A program made the translations under genes and the position numbers. 64,000 nt of DNA from Cystobacter fuscus (GTDB lineage: Bacteria; Myxococcota; Myxococcia; Myxococcales; Myxococcaceae), in NCBI RefSeq assembly GCF_002305875.1, contig NZ_CP022098.1:10850001-10914000 (forward strand). The letters are read 5' to 3'. Positions 39,411-47,969 of the stretch are shown here, piece after piece (within the stretch, counting starts at the first letter, position 1; each line of letters opens with the position of its first letter). The notes below the pieces were generated by a model. That model was not told the DNA's origin and did no database searches. It saw only the letters and a program-made list of their open reading frames with translations.

Positions 39411-39623
39411 TCAGTCGGTCCGCATCTTCGCTTCCAGCTCCTTGGCGCGCGCGTCCGCCTCCGACTCGATGCGGCTGGCGGCGCCGCGCACGTTGTCGAG
39501 CTGCCGCCGGGGCGCGCTGGTGCCAGGGGCGGTGGAGTCCACCGCCGCCGCGCGCTGGAGGGCGTACCACGCACCGCCCCCGAGCAGGGCGAGACCAAGA
39601 ACCGCGGTGAGAACCTTTCCCAT
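39411..39623 (-). CDS. Small single-pass membrane protein
   Basis: A 70-residue protein with one N-terminal hydrophobic segment (VLTAVLGLALLGGGAWYAL) and a charged helical tail (RGAASRIESEADARAKELEA) that could form a short coiled coil. It is not recognised. It lies 18 bases after the Ser/Thr kinase stop on the same strand and has GGAG-type purines upstream (TGGCTCCATG context), so it is probably co-transcribed with the kinase. Its position converges with queF, whose stop is 6 bases away. It may be a membrane partner of the kinase, but that is only inferred from the location. Confidence 0.6.
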   Translation of the reverse strand: MGKVLTAVLGLALLGGGAWYALQRAAAVDSTAPGTSAPRRQLDNVRGAASRIESEADARAKELEAKMRTD

Positions 39624-39641
39624 GGAGCCACTCCGGATGCG

Positions 39642-40790
39642 TCAGCGGACGGAGAGCCGCTGGACGAGCTCCATCCAATAGGATTGGGTGGACAGCAGTC
39701 CAGCCCCCACCCCCCCGGCGGCGATGGCGAAGGCGGCGAGCCAGCGCTTCCACGGCCGCACGGGCGCCAACTCCCGGGCGAGGTTGCCCGCCACGCCCAG
39801 CTCCTCCTGGGTGAGGTGGGCCAGCGCCTCGCTCTCGGTGAGCTTCTCGCGGTGGCGCAGGAAGCCCACCAGGAAGGCCTCGCAGGACATGCCCAGCCGG
39901 GGCGACAGGAAGGCCTCCAGGTCGCGGCGCATGGCGGCGGCATTGGGGTAGCGCTCCTCGGGCTTCACGCGCAGGGCGCGGTGGACGATGTCCGCCAGCG
40001 CCTTGGGCACCTGGGGCGCCGCCTTGTGCAGCGGCTTGAAGGCCCCCTCGCGGATGCGGGCGAACACCTCGCCCGCGTTGCGGCCCAGGAAGGGGCGCTG
40101 CCCGGCGAGCGACTCGTACATCAGCACCCCGAGGGAGAACAGATCCGTGCGGCCGTCGATGGGCGCCCCCGTCACCTGCTCGGGAGACATGTACGAGGGG
40201 GTTCCCACCGCCATGCCCTGCGCGGTGAGCGCCTCCAGGCCCACGTCCTTGGCCACGCCGAAGTCCATCAGCTTCACGTCCCCCGCCTTGGTGAGCATCA
40301 CGTTGGCGGGCTTCAGGTCGCGGTGGATGATGCGGCGGAAGTGGGCGTGCTCCAGCGCGTCGGCGATGCGCGCCGCCACGGCGGCACCCACCTCGGGGGG
40401 CAGCGCGCCCTCCTTGATGAGCTCGTGCAGCGTGGGCCCATCCACGTACTCCATCACCATGAAGAGCACGTCGTTCTTCTCCACCAGATCGTACAGGGTG
40501 ACGATGTTCTGGTGGCGGAAGGCGGCGAGCGCGAGCGCCTCGCGGCGGAAGCGCGACACGGACTCCTTGTCCCTCAGCGGGTCCGCGAGCATCTCCTTGA
40601 TGGCCACCTCGCGCTGCAGCATCTCGTGCAGCCCTCGGTACACCTGGGCCATGCCACCCCGGCCCAGCTCTCCGAGCACGCGGTAGGCACCTATCTTGCG
40701 ATGTTTGACGACGGGTTTGTCAGTGGAGGGCACGGGCGCGAGGGTAGCGATTCGTCCCGGAGGCGTCGACCCGTCCGGAGGAGCACACAC
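39642..40790 (-). CDS. Membrane Ser/Thr protein kinase
   Basis: Eukaryotic-like kinase of about 382 residues. The kinase domain covers about 34-300: GELGRGGMAQVYRG, Lys in AIKEML, IIHRDLKPANVML with the catalytic Asp, MDFGVAK, and GTPSYMSPEQ. The last 40 residues contain a transmembrane helix (WLAAFAIAAGGVGAGLLS), so it is tail-anchored with the kinase in the cytoplasm. The first codon used here is GTG at 40790; the kinase core begins only at residue 34, so a start nearer to it (for example GTG at 40733) is possible. All catalytic residues are present, unlike the HCD kinase at 12.4 kb. Its target is unknown; the small membrane protein follows it. Confidence 0.88.
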   Translation of the reverse strand: MCAPPDGSTPPGRIATLAPVPSTDKPVVKHRKIGAYRVLGELGRGGMAQVYRGLHEMLQREVAIKEMLADPLRDKESVSRFRREALALAAFRHQNIVTLYDLVEKNDVLFMVMEYVDGPTLHELIKEGALPPEVGAAVAARIADALEHAHFRRIIHRDLKPANVMLTKAGDVKLMDFGVAKDVGLEALTAQGMAVGTPSYMSPEQVTGAPIDGRTDLFSLGVLMYESLAGQRPFLGRNAGEVFARIREGAFKPLHKAAPQVPKALADIVHRALRVKPEERYPNAAAMRRDLEAFLSPRLGMSCEAFLVGFLRHREKLTESEALAHLTQEELGVAGNLARELAPVRPWKRWLAAFAIAAGGVGAGLLSTQSYWMELVQRLSVR

Positions 40791-40855
40791 CTCCGCGGTA
40801 GAAATCGCCAGTCATCGCACACACTTCTCCGTCACGTCACACGCGCAGTGAGGGC

Positions 40856-41218
40856 TCAGCCCCGCCCGTCCGGGAACAGGCGGTTGACCGCGTCCAGGAG
40901 TTGCTCGAGCCGGAAGGGCTTCTTGAGGAAGAACTGCCAGGACTGGGAGGGGATGGACCTGGGAATGGTCTCGCTCATGATGATGACGGGCACCTGGTCC
41001 AGGCCCGGCGTCTTGCGCATCACCTCCAGCACATGCACGCCGGAGAGCACGGGGAGCATGATGTCCATGAGGACGACATCCGGGTGGGACTCGCTCAGAC
41101 GCCGCAGCGCCTCGGTGCCGGTGCCGCACACGGACACCTCATAACCCTCGTCCTTCAGCACGTCGGCGACGACCTGCTGCACGTCGAACTCGTCCTCGAC
41201 GACCAGGATGGTCTTCAA
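40856..41218 (-). CDS. Single-domain response regulator
   Basis: Receiver-only protein of 120 residues: VVEDEFDV acidic pair, phospho-Asp in PDVVLMDIMLPVLSG, Thr/Ser in IIMSETIP and Lys in FFLKKPFRL. There is no output domain, so it must act on a protein partner. Its start overlaps the stop of the KaiC-like ATPase by 4 bases (41215-41218), so the two are made together and probably act together, for example in controlling motility, development or a timing process. No histidine kinase is adjacent. Confidence 0.93.
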   Translation of the reverse strand: MKTILVVEDEFDVQQVVADVLKDEGYEVSVCGTGTEALRRLSESHPDVVLMDIMLPVLSGVHVLEVMRKTPGLDQVPVIIMSETIPRSIPSQSWQFFLKKPFRLEQLLDAVNRLFPDGRG

Positions 41219-42816
41219 CGGCCCCTCCTGGAGGGCCGCGCGCGCCCCTTGTCCTTCGGACCGGGGGTTCCCGCGCCCTTCTTTACCGCGCCCTTCCTTC
41301 CCCCGCCCGTCCTCGGAGCCGTCCTGCGCCGGGGCGCCGGGCGCACCTCGCGCCCATGCCCGCTGAGGATGGACTCGGCGCTCTGGAAGGACTCGGCCAC
41401 ATCGATGCCGCCGGGAGAGATGTGGAACTCGCGCAGCGAGGTGTCATAGCGGCTCTCGCGCATCTTCATGACCGACAGGAGCCGGTAGATCTGCGAGCGC
41501 AACTCCACGTAGCGCAACAGCACCACGGACTCCGCCACGTTGGCCAGCTCGGGGGTGGGCAGCGCCAGCTCGGACTGGAACAGCTCGAGCTCGTCGGTGA
41601 TGACGGTGGTGATGTCCAGCGAGCGCAACTGGTTGGTGAGCGCCGACAGGAAGATGGGGACGCGCTCCGGGTAGACCGCCGCGGCGCGGAAGCCCTCGGC
41701 CCCGTCGACGAACAGGCGCCGGCGCTCGCGCGCCGACTCGGCCCGGATCTTCTCCAGCAGCTGCTCGGCCAGCGAGTCCATGAGGTGCTCGAGCGGAGGC
41801 TGCCACACGAGAGAGATGCTGCCGTCCTTGACGTAGCGATCCAGGGGGATGCCCACCGCCTCGGCCTTCTCGATGAGGCGGGGGGGAGGCTCATAGAAGC
41901 CGAAGTACGTGCCCCGCTCGCCCCGCCGGGCCCCCTCCACCAGGAAGGAGAGTCCGAGCAGCGTCTTGCCCGTGCCGGGCGAGCCCACGAGCGCGGTGGT
42001 GGACCCCGAGGGCAGACCACCCCCGAGCATCTCGTCGAAGCGGGGCAGGCCGAAGGCCATGCGCAGACGTTGCTCGCGGGCGGAGGGGCCCGGGTGGGCG
42101 AACTGCACCTCGGTCCGGGGATGGATGGAGATGCCGTCGGCGGAGATCTCCACTTCGTGACGGCCCCGGAGATAGTCGCTGCCCCGGAACTTGTGCACCG
42201 TCAGCTCGCGCACCGCGCGCGGGCCGATGAGCCGGTCCGACAGCTCGACGACCCCATCGACCAGGGCGTTCTCCGTGTGCGTGCGCTCGCGCATGTTGGA
42301 GATGAGGAACGTGGTGCACCCCAGGAGGCTGGCGAGCGCCTGGAGGGAGTGCACGAACTCGCCGTAGGCCTGGACGGTGGGAGCGAACTGCTCCGCGCTC
42401 TCCATGCCATCGATGACGAACACGGTGGCCCGCCGCTCGCGCAGCGTGCCGCGGATGAGCTCCAGCAGCCCGCTGAAGCCCTGGTCCCGCACCACCTTGT
42501 AGCCACTGATGTAGTAGAGATTGTCGGGGATCTCCTCCAACCGGAAGAAGCTCAAGGACCCGAGGTGGCGCAGCATCTTCGCGTGCGACTCGATGAGCAG
42601 CGTCATGTAGACGCACCGCCCCTCGCTCTTGTCGATGTGGTTGAAGCACAGCTGGTTGGCGAGGATCGTCTTGCCACTGCCAGGCGGGCCCATCAGCGCG
42701 TAGATGCCGCCCTGTTTGAACCCCCCCTTGAGGATGAAATCCAGGCGGGGAATGCCGCTCTCGACGCGCTCCTCACGCGATGGCTGCCCCGAATCGTCCG
42801 TGTCGGATCCGCTCAT
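41215..42816 (-). CDS. KaiC-like double RecA-fold ATPase
   Basis: Protein of 533 residues with two KaiC/RadA-type ATPase domains. P-loop 1 is GPPGSGKTILANQLC (about 40-55) and P-loop 2 is GSPGTGKTLLGLSFL (about 277-292), each followed by an Asp-ended strand (VFVIDGMES; LFVDGAEGF). The C-terminus (about 490-533) is a basic Arg/Lys/Pro tail that might bind nucleic acid or membranes. KaiC-like ATPases outside cyanobacteria are linked to signal timing and motility but have no set role. The ATG at 42816 is chosen because an AGGCGGA ribosome site precedes it. It is coupled by overlap to the receiver protein downstream. Confidence 0.88.
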   Translation of the reverse strand: MSGSDTDDSGQPSREERVESGIPRLDFILKGGFKQGGIYALMGPPGSGKTILANQLCFNHIDKSEGRCVYMTLLIESHAKMLRHLGSLSFFRLEEIPDNLYYISGYKVVRDQGFSGLLELIRGTLRERRATVFVIDGMESAEQFAPTVQAYGEFVHSLQALASLLGCTTFLISNMRERTHTENALVDGVVELSDRLIGPRAVRELTVHKFRGSDYLRGRHEVEISADGISIHPRTEVQFAHPGPSAREQRLRMAFGLPRFDEMLGGGLPSGSTTALVGSPGTGKTLLGLSFLVEGARRGERGTYFGFYEPPPRLIEKAEAVGIPLDRYVKDGSISLVWQPPLEHLMDSLAEQLLEKIRAESARERRRLFVDGAEGFRAAAVYPERVPIFLSALTNQLRSLDITTVITDELELFQSELALPTPELANVAESVVLLRYVELRSQIYRLLSVMKMRESRYDTSLREFHISPGGIDVAESFQSAESILSGHGREVRPAPRRRTAPRTGGGRKGAVKKGAGTPGPKDKGRARPSRRGR

Positions 42817-42945
42817 TCCGCCTGCCGTGCTCCTCGGGTCACTCCCGTGTGGAGGGATGTGCCACAAGCTGGGCACATCCGAGCACGCGGAAAAGCGAGG
42901 GCCAGGCCGAACCGTCGCGTGGCGGACGAATGCGTGCGAACGGGC

Positions 42946-43668
42946 TCACCCCGCCCGAGCCGGCAGCAGGCCCGAGCGTTCCAGCCGCTCGCGGACGCGC
43001 CCGGCCAGCTCCGCGTGTGCCGGATTGCCCGGCGAGAAGGGCCGCGGCGTGAGGATGATGAGCGTGCCCAGCTCCTCCACCGGCTCGACGCGCACCGAGC
43101 GCGGCAGGGAGGGAACGCGCCCATGCGCTCGCGAGAAGTACGTGAGCCAGCCGATGCACGCGCCGTCCGCCTCCACCACCCGCCCGGCGGCGGGGTCCTC
43201 CTCGGACACCACCGCGCACCGGTCCGGCTCCCAGGCCAGCGCCATGGCGCGCACCACCTGCTTGAGCACCGACACGGTGAGCACGCGCTGCGCGGCCACC
43301 CCCTCGCGCGGCAGGTGGAGCAGACAGCCATTGGCGTAGAAGGGCGTCCCCGAGCCACAGGTGAGGTTGAGCAGCCCACCCCGCCCCGTCTGCTCCTGCC
43401 CCGTCCACGCATCGAAGTAGAAGGCATCCCGGCCAAGCCGGTACTTCTTGCGCTCGAAGAAGCGCAGGAACGTCTCCGCGGTGGGCTCGAAGGGCAGCCG
43501 CAGCGCGTTCTTGCGGGAGTACGCGTACTCGAACCAGCGGGAATAGGCAGGATCGCACCCGGCCAGCAGGCGGAAGAACTCTTCCGCCCGCGCGGCACAC
43601 GCCGCGGCGGACTCCTTGCGACCTCCCCAATGCGCCCCCGCCTGGAAACGTTCCATCCGCCATGTCAT
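42946..43668 (-). CDS. Imm52-family immunity protein
   Basis: Cytoplasmic protein of 240 residues that fits Imm52, an immunity family found next to polymorphic toxins in myxobacteria. The N-terminus is typical (AGAHWGGRKESAAACAARAE, then FFRLLAGCDPAYSRWFE), followed by the RKNALRLPFEPTAETFLRFF stretch and a central GSGTPFYANGCLLHL. No toxin gene lies next to it: upstream is Ppx on the opposite strand, downstream (minus strand) is the KaiC-like gene. So it is an orphan immunity gene. It may protect against toxins of kin or rivals. The ATG at 43668 is used; an ATG 12 bases downstream is possible. Recognition is from memory of the family and not from an alignment. Confidence 0.72.
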   Translation of the reverse strand: MTWRMERFQAGAHWGGRKESAAACAARAEEFFRLLAGCDPAYSRWFEYAYSRKNALRLPFEPTAETFLRFFERKKYRLGRDAFYFDAWTGQEQTGRGGLLNLTCGSGTPFYANGCLLHLPREGVAAQRVLTVSVLKQVVRAMALAWEPDRCAVVSEEDPAAGRVVEADGACIGWLTYFSRAHGRVPSLPRSVRVEPVEELGTLIILTPRPFSPGNPAHAELAGRVRERLERSGLLPARAG

Positions 43669-43728
43669 ACGCCATGGGTAACAAAGGCACCACCCGGAAG
43701 CGCATCGGAACGCCCCGGCCCCAATCTG

Positions 43729-43758
43729 TTACCAAAGGCTCCCCGGGAACTTTGGTAA
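43729..43758. promoter_or_regulatory. Operator-like inverted repeat before ppx
   Basis: TTACCAAAG (43729-43737) and CTTTGGTAA (43750-43758) form a perfect 9-bp inverted pair around 12 bases, ending 11 bases before the ppx start and lying between two divergent genes. A related half-site, GTAACAAAG, occurs at about 43678-43686. It could be a repressor site or an mRNA hairpin over the ppx ribosome site. Confidence 0.55.
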
Positions 43759-43769
43759 GCAGGGCCTCC

Positions 43770-45272
43770 ATGGCCACTCCGCCCCTCCAAACCGTGCTCG
43801 CCGCCATCGACGTGGGCACGAACGCCGTGCGCCTGGAACTGGCGCGGCCGGACGCCGACGGCGCCCTGGAAACCCTGCACCAGGAGCGCGACCCCATCCG
43901 CCCGGGAGAAGGGGTGTTCGCCAGTGGAGTCATGCCCGAGGAGACCGCGGACCGGCTCCTGTCCACGCTGCGGCGCTACGCGGCGCTGTGCCGGCGGCAC
44001 AAGGCCCGGGTGCGCGCGGTGGCCACCAGCGCGATGCGCGACGCGCGCAACCAGGAGCAGATCGTCCAGCGGGTGCGCGACGAGGCGGGGCTCAACCTGG
44101 AGGTGGTCAGCGGCAAGGAGGAGGCGCGCCTCATCTGCCTGGGCGTGCTGCACCGCAAGCCGCCCAACGTCCGCTCGCTGCTGGTGGACATCGGCGGAGG
44201 CTCCACCGAGGTGGTGCTCGCCACCGGGGAGCGGCCGGATGAGCTATGGAGCCTGCCCATGGGCTCGGTGCGGCTCACGGAGATGTTCGACGCGGCCGGC
44301 AAGGTGACGCCCAAGCAGTTGCGGCTGATGCGCAGCTACGTGGAGGAGCACCTGCGCAAGGCCATCCCCGAGCGCCTTCCGGGCCTGCCGCGCATGGCCC
44401 TGGGCTCCTCGGGCACCATCAGCGCGGTGGTGGGCTTCGCGGCCAGCGAGGGCACGGCGCACGCGTCCCTGCGCCAGTTGCAGAACACGGCGGAGACGCT
44501 GGCGGAGATGACGCCCGAGCGGCGGCGCAAGCGCTTCGATCCGCGGCGCGCGGACATCATCGTCGCGGGCGCCACCATCCTCGAGCGCACGGCGCGGCAC
44601 CTGGGCGTGGAGAGCATCGCCGCGGTCAACCGGGGCCTGAGAGATGGGCTGCTGGTGGACCTGCTCTACCGGCAGGACGAGACGCGGGAGGACCACTCGC
44701 TCGCGGACGCGGCGGTGGCCATGGGGCGGCGCCTGTTCTTCGACGAGAAGCACGCGCGCCAGGTGACGCGGCTGGCGCTCACGCTCTTCGACGAGCTGGC
44801 GGCGCTGCACCACCTGCCCCTGTCCTCCCGGCCCTACCTGGAGACGGCGGCGCTGCTGCACGACGTGGGCAACGCCGTGAGCTACGAGCGCCACCACAAG
44901 CACTCCTACTACCTCATCCACCACGGCGACATCCCGGGCCTGGCCGACCGTGAGCGCGAGCTGGTGGCGCGGGTGGCGCGCTACCACCAGCGCAGCCCGC
45001 CGGAGCTCAACCACTCGGGGATGCAGGGGCTGAGCGCCGCCGAGGCCCGCCTGGTGCGCAAGCTGGCCACGCTGCTGCGCATCGCCAACGCGCTGGACGG
45101 CAGCCATCACCAACCCATCAAGGAGATGCGCGCCACGAATGGCCGGGACGCGGTGTCCCTGCACCTCAAGGCGCGCCAGCCCGTGGACCTGGAGCTGTGG
45201 TCCGCCGAGCGCGAGGTGGCCCTCTTCCGCCGCGTCTTCGGCAAGCGGCTGACCTTCCACATCGGCCGCTGA
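43770..45272 (+). CDS. ppx: Ppx/GppA-family exopolyphosphatase with HD domain
   Basis: Enzyme of 500 residues that removes phosphate from polyphosphate or (p)ppGpp. The actin-like ATPase-type fold shows the P1 loop AAIDVGTNAVRLEL, EEARLICLGVL, DIGGGSTEVVLATG and SSGTISAVVGF. The C-terminal half adds an HD hydrolase-type domain (LLHDVGNAVSYERHHKHSYYL), as in long-form Ppx/GppA proteins. The ATG at 43770 follows a weak AGGG; the upstream frame includes the inverted repeat at 43729-43758 and is not used. It is divergent from the Imm52 gene. The regulator of the operator-like site is not in the window. Confidence 0.9.
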   Translation: MATPPLQTVLAAIDVGTNAVRLELARPDADGALETLHQERDPIRPGEGVFASGVMPEETADRLLSTLRRYAALCRRHKARVRAVATSAMRDARNQEQIVQRVRDEAGLNLEVVSGKEEARLICLGVLHRKPPNVRSLLVDIGGGSTEVVLATGERPDELWSLPMGSVRLTEMFDAAGKVTPKQLRLMRSYVEEHLRKAIPERLPGLPRMALGSSGTISAVVGFAASEGTAHASLRQLQNTAETLAEMTPERRRKRFDPRRADIIVAGATILERTARHLGVESIAAVNRGLRDGLLVDLLYRQDETREDHSLADAAVAMGRRLFFDEKHARQVTRLALTLFDELAALHHLPLSSRPYLETAALLHDVGNAVSYERHHKHSYYLIHHGDIPGLADRERELVARVARYHQRSPPELNHSGMQGLSAAEARLVRKLATLLRIANALDGSHHQPIKEMRATNGRDAVSLHLKARQPVDLELWSAEREVALFRRVFGKRLTFHIGR

Positions 45273-45283
45273 CCATTCCCATC

Positions 45284-45306
45284 GCGGCGGCCGGTCCCCC
45301 CGCCGC
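45284..45306 (+). terminator. Hairpin after ppx
   Basis: GCGGCGG, 9-base loop, CCGCCGC: a 7-bp stem 12 bases after the ppx stop and 128 bases before the next gene. No U-tract. Confidence 0.4.
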
Positions 45307-45434
45307 CTGCCCTCCACGAGGGGAAGCAGCCACCGCTGGCACCCGCACGGGCACGTGCCCACTCCTCACCGGGAAGAGTCCAGACCGGTGGCGCCCCTGG
45401 CGCCCGGCGTCCCCCGCGGGGAGAAGGAGCGGCA

Positions 45435-46655
45435 ATGAAGGCGGTCGTCTTTCATGGAATTGGAGACATCCGGCTCGACGACGTGAAGGAGCCCGTCCTC
45501 CAGGAGGACACGGATGCCATCGTCAAGCTGACGGCGAGTGCCATCTGTGGCACGGACCTGCACATGGTGCGCGGCACGATGCCGGGCATGGTGCCGGGCA
45601 CCATCCTCGGGCACGAGGGCGTGGGAGTCGTCGAGGCCCTGGGCAAGGACGTGCGCAACCTGCGCGTGGGGGACCGGGTGGTGATTCCCTCCACCATCGC
45701 CTGCGGGAGCTGCTCGTACTGCCGCGCGGGCTACTACGCGCAATGCGACGTGGCCAACCCCCATGGCAAGCGCGCCGGGACGGCCTTCTTCGGCGGGCCG
45801 GCGGCGTCGGGCCCCTTCCATGGCTTGCAGGCGGAGAAGGCGCGCATCCCCTTCGCGCACGTGGGGCTGGTGAAGCTGCCGGACGAGGTGGCCGACGAGC
45901 AGGCCATCCTCCTGTCGGACATCTTCCCCACGGGGTACTTCGGCGCGGACCTGGCGGAGATCAAACCGGGTGACACCGTGGCGGTGTTCGGCTGCGGCCC
46001 GGTGGGTCAGTTCACCATCCTGAGCGCCAGACTCATGAACGCCGGGCGCATCTTCGCCATCGACTGCCACCAGGACCGACTCGATGCCGCGCGGGCCCAG
46101 GGCGCCGAGGTCATCAACTTCGAGGAGGAGGATCCCGTCGAGACGATCGTGCGGCTGACGGGCGGCATCGGGGTGGACCGGGCCATCGACGCGGTGGGCG
46201 TGGACTCGATGCACGCGCACCACGGCCCCGCGGGCAAGAAGGCCGACGCGCTCAAGGACGAGTTCAAGCGCGAGCAGAAGGAAGCGGCCCCCAAGACGAA
46301 GTCCCACGGGGACAACTGGGTCCAGGGCGATGCGCCCATGCAGGCGGTGATGTGGGCGGTGGAGGCACTCGCCAAGGCGGGCACCCTGTCCATCATCGGC
46401 GTGTACCCGCAGCAGATGAACACCTTCCCCATCGGCATGGCGATGAACAAGAACCTGTCGCTGCGGATGGGCAACTGCCACCACCGCAAGTACATCCCCC
46501 ACCTGGTCGAGCTGGTGCGCACGGGCGCCGTGGAGCCCACGGAGCTGCTCACGCGCGTGCAGCCCATCACCAGCGCCATCGAGGCCTACCGCGCCTTCGA
46601 CGTGCGCCAGCCGGGCTGGCTCAAGGTGGAGCTCGAGCCACAGCTGCTCACCTGA
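45435..46655 (+). CDS. Zinc-dependent alcohol dehydrogenase (formaldehyde-dehydrogenase-like)
   Basis: Medium-chain dehydrogenase of 406 residues. The catalytic zinc ligands are in AICGTDLHMV and LGHEGVGVVE; the structural zinc cysteines are in IACGSCSYCRAGYYAQC; the NAD-binding loop is AVFGCGPVGQFTILSARLM. An insertion around residues 250-300 (GPAGKKADALKDEFKRE) is typical of the glutathione-independent formaldehyde dehydrogenase-like branch. It oxidises small alcohols or aldehydes with NAD. GGGAGAAGGAG lies directly before the ATG. It is isolated from Ppx by about 160 bases and converges with the 2OG-oxygenase. The substrate is inferred from the branch only. Confidence 0.92.
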   Translation: MKAVVFHGIGDIRLDDVKEPVLQEDTDAIVKLTASAICGTDLHMVRGTMPGMVPGTILGHEGVGVVEALGKDVRNLRVGDRVVIPSTIACGSCSYCRAGYYAQCDVANPHGKRAGTAFFGGPAASGPFHGLQAEKARIPFAHVGLVKLPDEVADEQAILLSDIFPTGYFGADLAEIKPGDTVAVFGCGPVGQFTILSARLMNAGRIFAIDCHQDRLDAARAQGAEVINFEEEDPVETIVRLTGGIGVDRAIDAVGVDSMHAHHGPAGKKADALKDEFKREQKEAAPKTKSHGDNWVQGDAPMQAVMWAVEALAKAGTLSIIGVYPQQMNTFPIGMAMNKNLSLRMGNCHHRKYIPHLVELVRTGAVEPTELLTRVQPITSAIEAYRAFDVRQPGWLKVELEPQLLT

Positions 46656-46662
46656 GCCCGCG

Positions 46663-47274
46663 TCACCCCGCGTCGCGGCCGTAGAACCAGGCCGTGAGCG
46701 CGAGCCGGGAAGCCCGCGCGGCAAGGACCTCGTGCTCGATGCGCTCGCTGAGGAACACGACGAGCCGATCGAGCCGGGGCTCCACGTCCACGGGCTCCCC
46801 CCCGGGGTAGAGGCGCAGGAGTCCCCCGTGCTCCGGCGTCCACTCCGGGTTGAGGTAGTAGATGGCCGTCACCCGCCGGTTGGACTGGCCGGGAAAGGCA
46901 TCGGCGTGGCGGGCATAGCGCTCGCCTCCGCCCGGATACCAGGCGAGCTGGAGATCGAAGCGGCCGAGTCCCAGGTAGGCCCCGGCCGACAGGGCGTCCC
47001 CGAGCGCGGTGTACGTGTCCCGGAGCCGGCCGAACGCGGTGTCGGCCTCTCCCGGCTCCACCCAGGTGATGAAGTCGCCCCGCGTGGAGCGGTCCAGGGT
47101 GAGATCCGCGCCCCGACGGATGCCCGCGGGCCGCAGCCGGCCGGCCTCCACGCACGCCCTCGCCTCCACGAGCAGCGCCCGGGCCTCGGTCTCCCCGAGG
47201 AAGTTCTCGCGGGTGAACCAGCCGTGCTCACCGAGTGCTTGGACTTCCTCATCGCGCAGGGACAGGGGGTGCAT
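46663..47274 (-). CDS. 2-oxoglutarate/Fe(II) oxygenase (prolyl hydroxylase type)
   Basis: Soluble oxygenase of 203 residues. The jelly-roll core has the metal motif HADAF (His-x-Asp in GERYARHADAFPG), the distal His in SERIEHEVLA and the 2-oxoglutarate-binding Arg in ASRLALTAWFYGRD. This matches the P4Hc family, which hydroxylates proline or related residues on protein partners. The ATG at 47274 (MHPLSLRDEE) is chosen because the longer frame upstream would overlap the start of the DUF4230 gene on the other strand. It converges with the dehydrogenase, 7 bases between stops. The target protein is not known. Confidence 0.86.
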   Translation of the reverse strand: MHPLSLRDEEVQALGEHGWFTRENFLGETEARALLVEARACVEAGRLRPAGIRRGADLTLDRSTRGDFITWVEPGEADTAFGRLRDTYTALGDALSAGAYLGLGRFDLQLAWYPGGGERYARHADAFPGQSNRRVTAIYYLNPEWTPEHGGLLRLYPGGEPVDVEPRLDRLVVFLSERIEHEVLAARASRLALTAWFYGRDAG

Positions 47275-47323
47275 GGCGGGGGCGAACCCTACCGCACCTC
47301 CAGATGACCTAGAATGGCGGACC

Positions 47324-47944
47324 ATGGTGCGTCTGCTCGTGCGGGTGGTGGTCGTCGTTCTCGCCCTGGTTGCCGGTGCCGTGGGCACCTTCCTGTTGAT
47401 GCGTCCCAAGCCGCCCGCCCTGCCGGACACGCCCGCGCTCGTCACCCGCGTGCGCGAGGTGGCGCGGCTGGAGACCCTGACCGTCTCCCTCTACAAGAAG
47501 GTGGAGTTCTCACCCGAGCCCCAGAGCACGAACTCGCTCTGGAAGGACGTCATCAACTGGGCGAGCTACTCGCTGCACACGCCGCGGGGCCGCGCCATCG
47601 TCTTCGCCGACGTGCACCTGGGCTACGACTTCGGCCGGCTCGATGACTCCGCGCTGCGCGTGCAGGGCTCGCGCGTGGACGTGGTCCTCCCCCCCCTGGA
47701 GACGAAGGTGGAGCTCAAACCGGGCGAGACGGAGATCATCGGCTCCAACCTGGACAGCGCCGAGACCACCCAGCTCCTGGAGAAGGCACGCGAGGCCTTC
47801 GAGCGCGAGGTGAAGGCGGACGCCCGCCTCAGGGAGCGCGCCCGGCGCTCGGCGGAGAACACCCTGCGGGTGCTGTTCTTCTCCGCGGGCTTTCGCGAGG
47901 TGAACGTGGTGGACGTGCTCCCGCCCAAGGCCACCGCGGGGTGA
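47324..47944 (+). CDS. DUF4230 family membrane-anchored protein
   Basis: Protein of 206 residues with one N-terminal membrane segment (VRVVVVVLALVAGAVGTFLL) and a conserved extracytoplasmic domain: LVTRVREVARLETLTVSLYKK, IVFADVHLGYDFGRLDDSAL, and LETKVELKPGETEIIG. These fit DUF4230, whose role is unknown. The ATG at 47324 is divergent from the 2OG oxygenase and begins inside a 49-base gap. It converges with the anti-sigma factor gene (stop at 47970, 25 bases away). A role in envelope quality control is possible but not supported here. Confidence 0.82.
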   Translation: MVRLLVRVVVVVLALVAGAVGTFLLMRPKPPALPDTPALVTRVREVARLETLTVSLYKKVEFSPEPQSTNSLWKDVINWASYSLHTPRGRAIVFADVHLGYDFGRLDDSALRVQGSRVDVVLPPLETKVELKPGETEIIGSNLDSAETTQLLEKAREAFEREVKADARLRERARRSAENTLRVLFFSAGFREVNVVDVLPPKATAG

Positions 47945-47969
47945 CGCGCGCCGCGGGACACGAGCAGAC

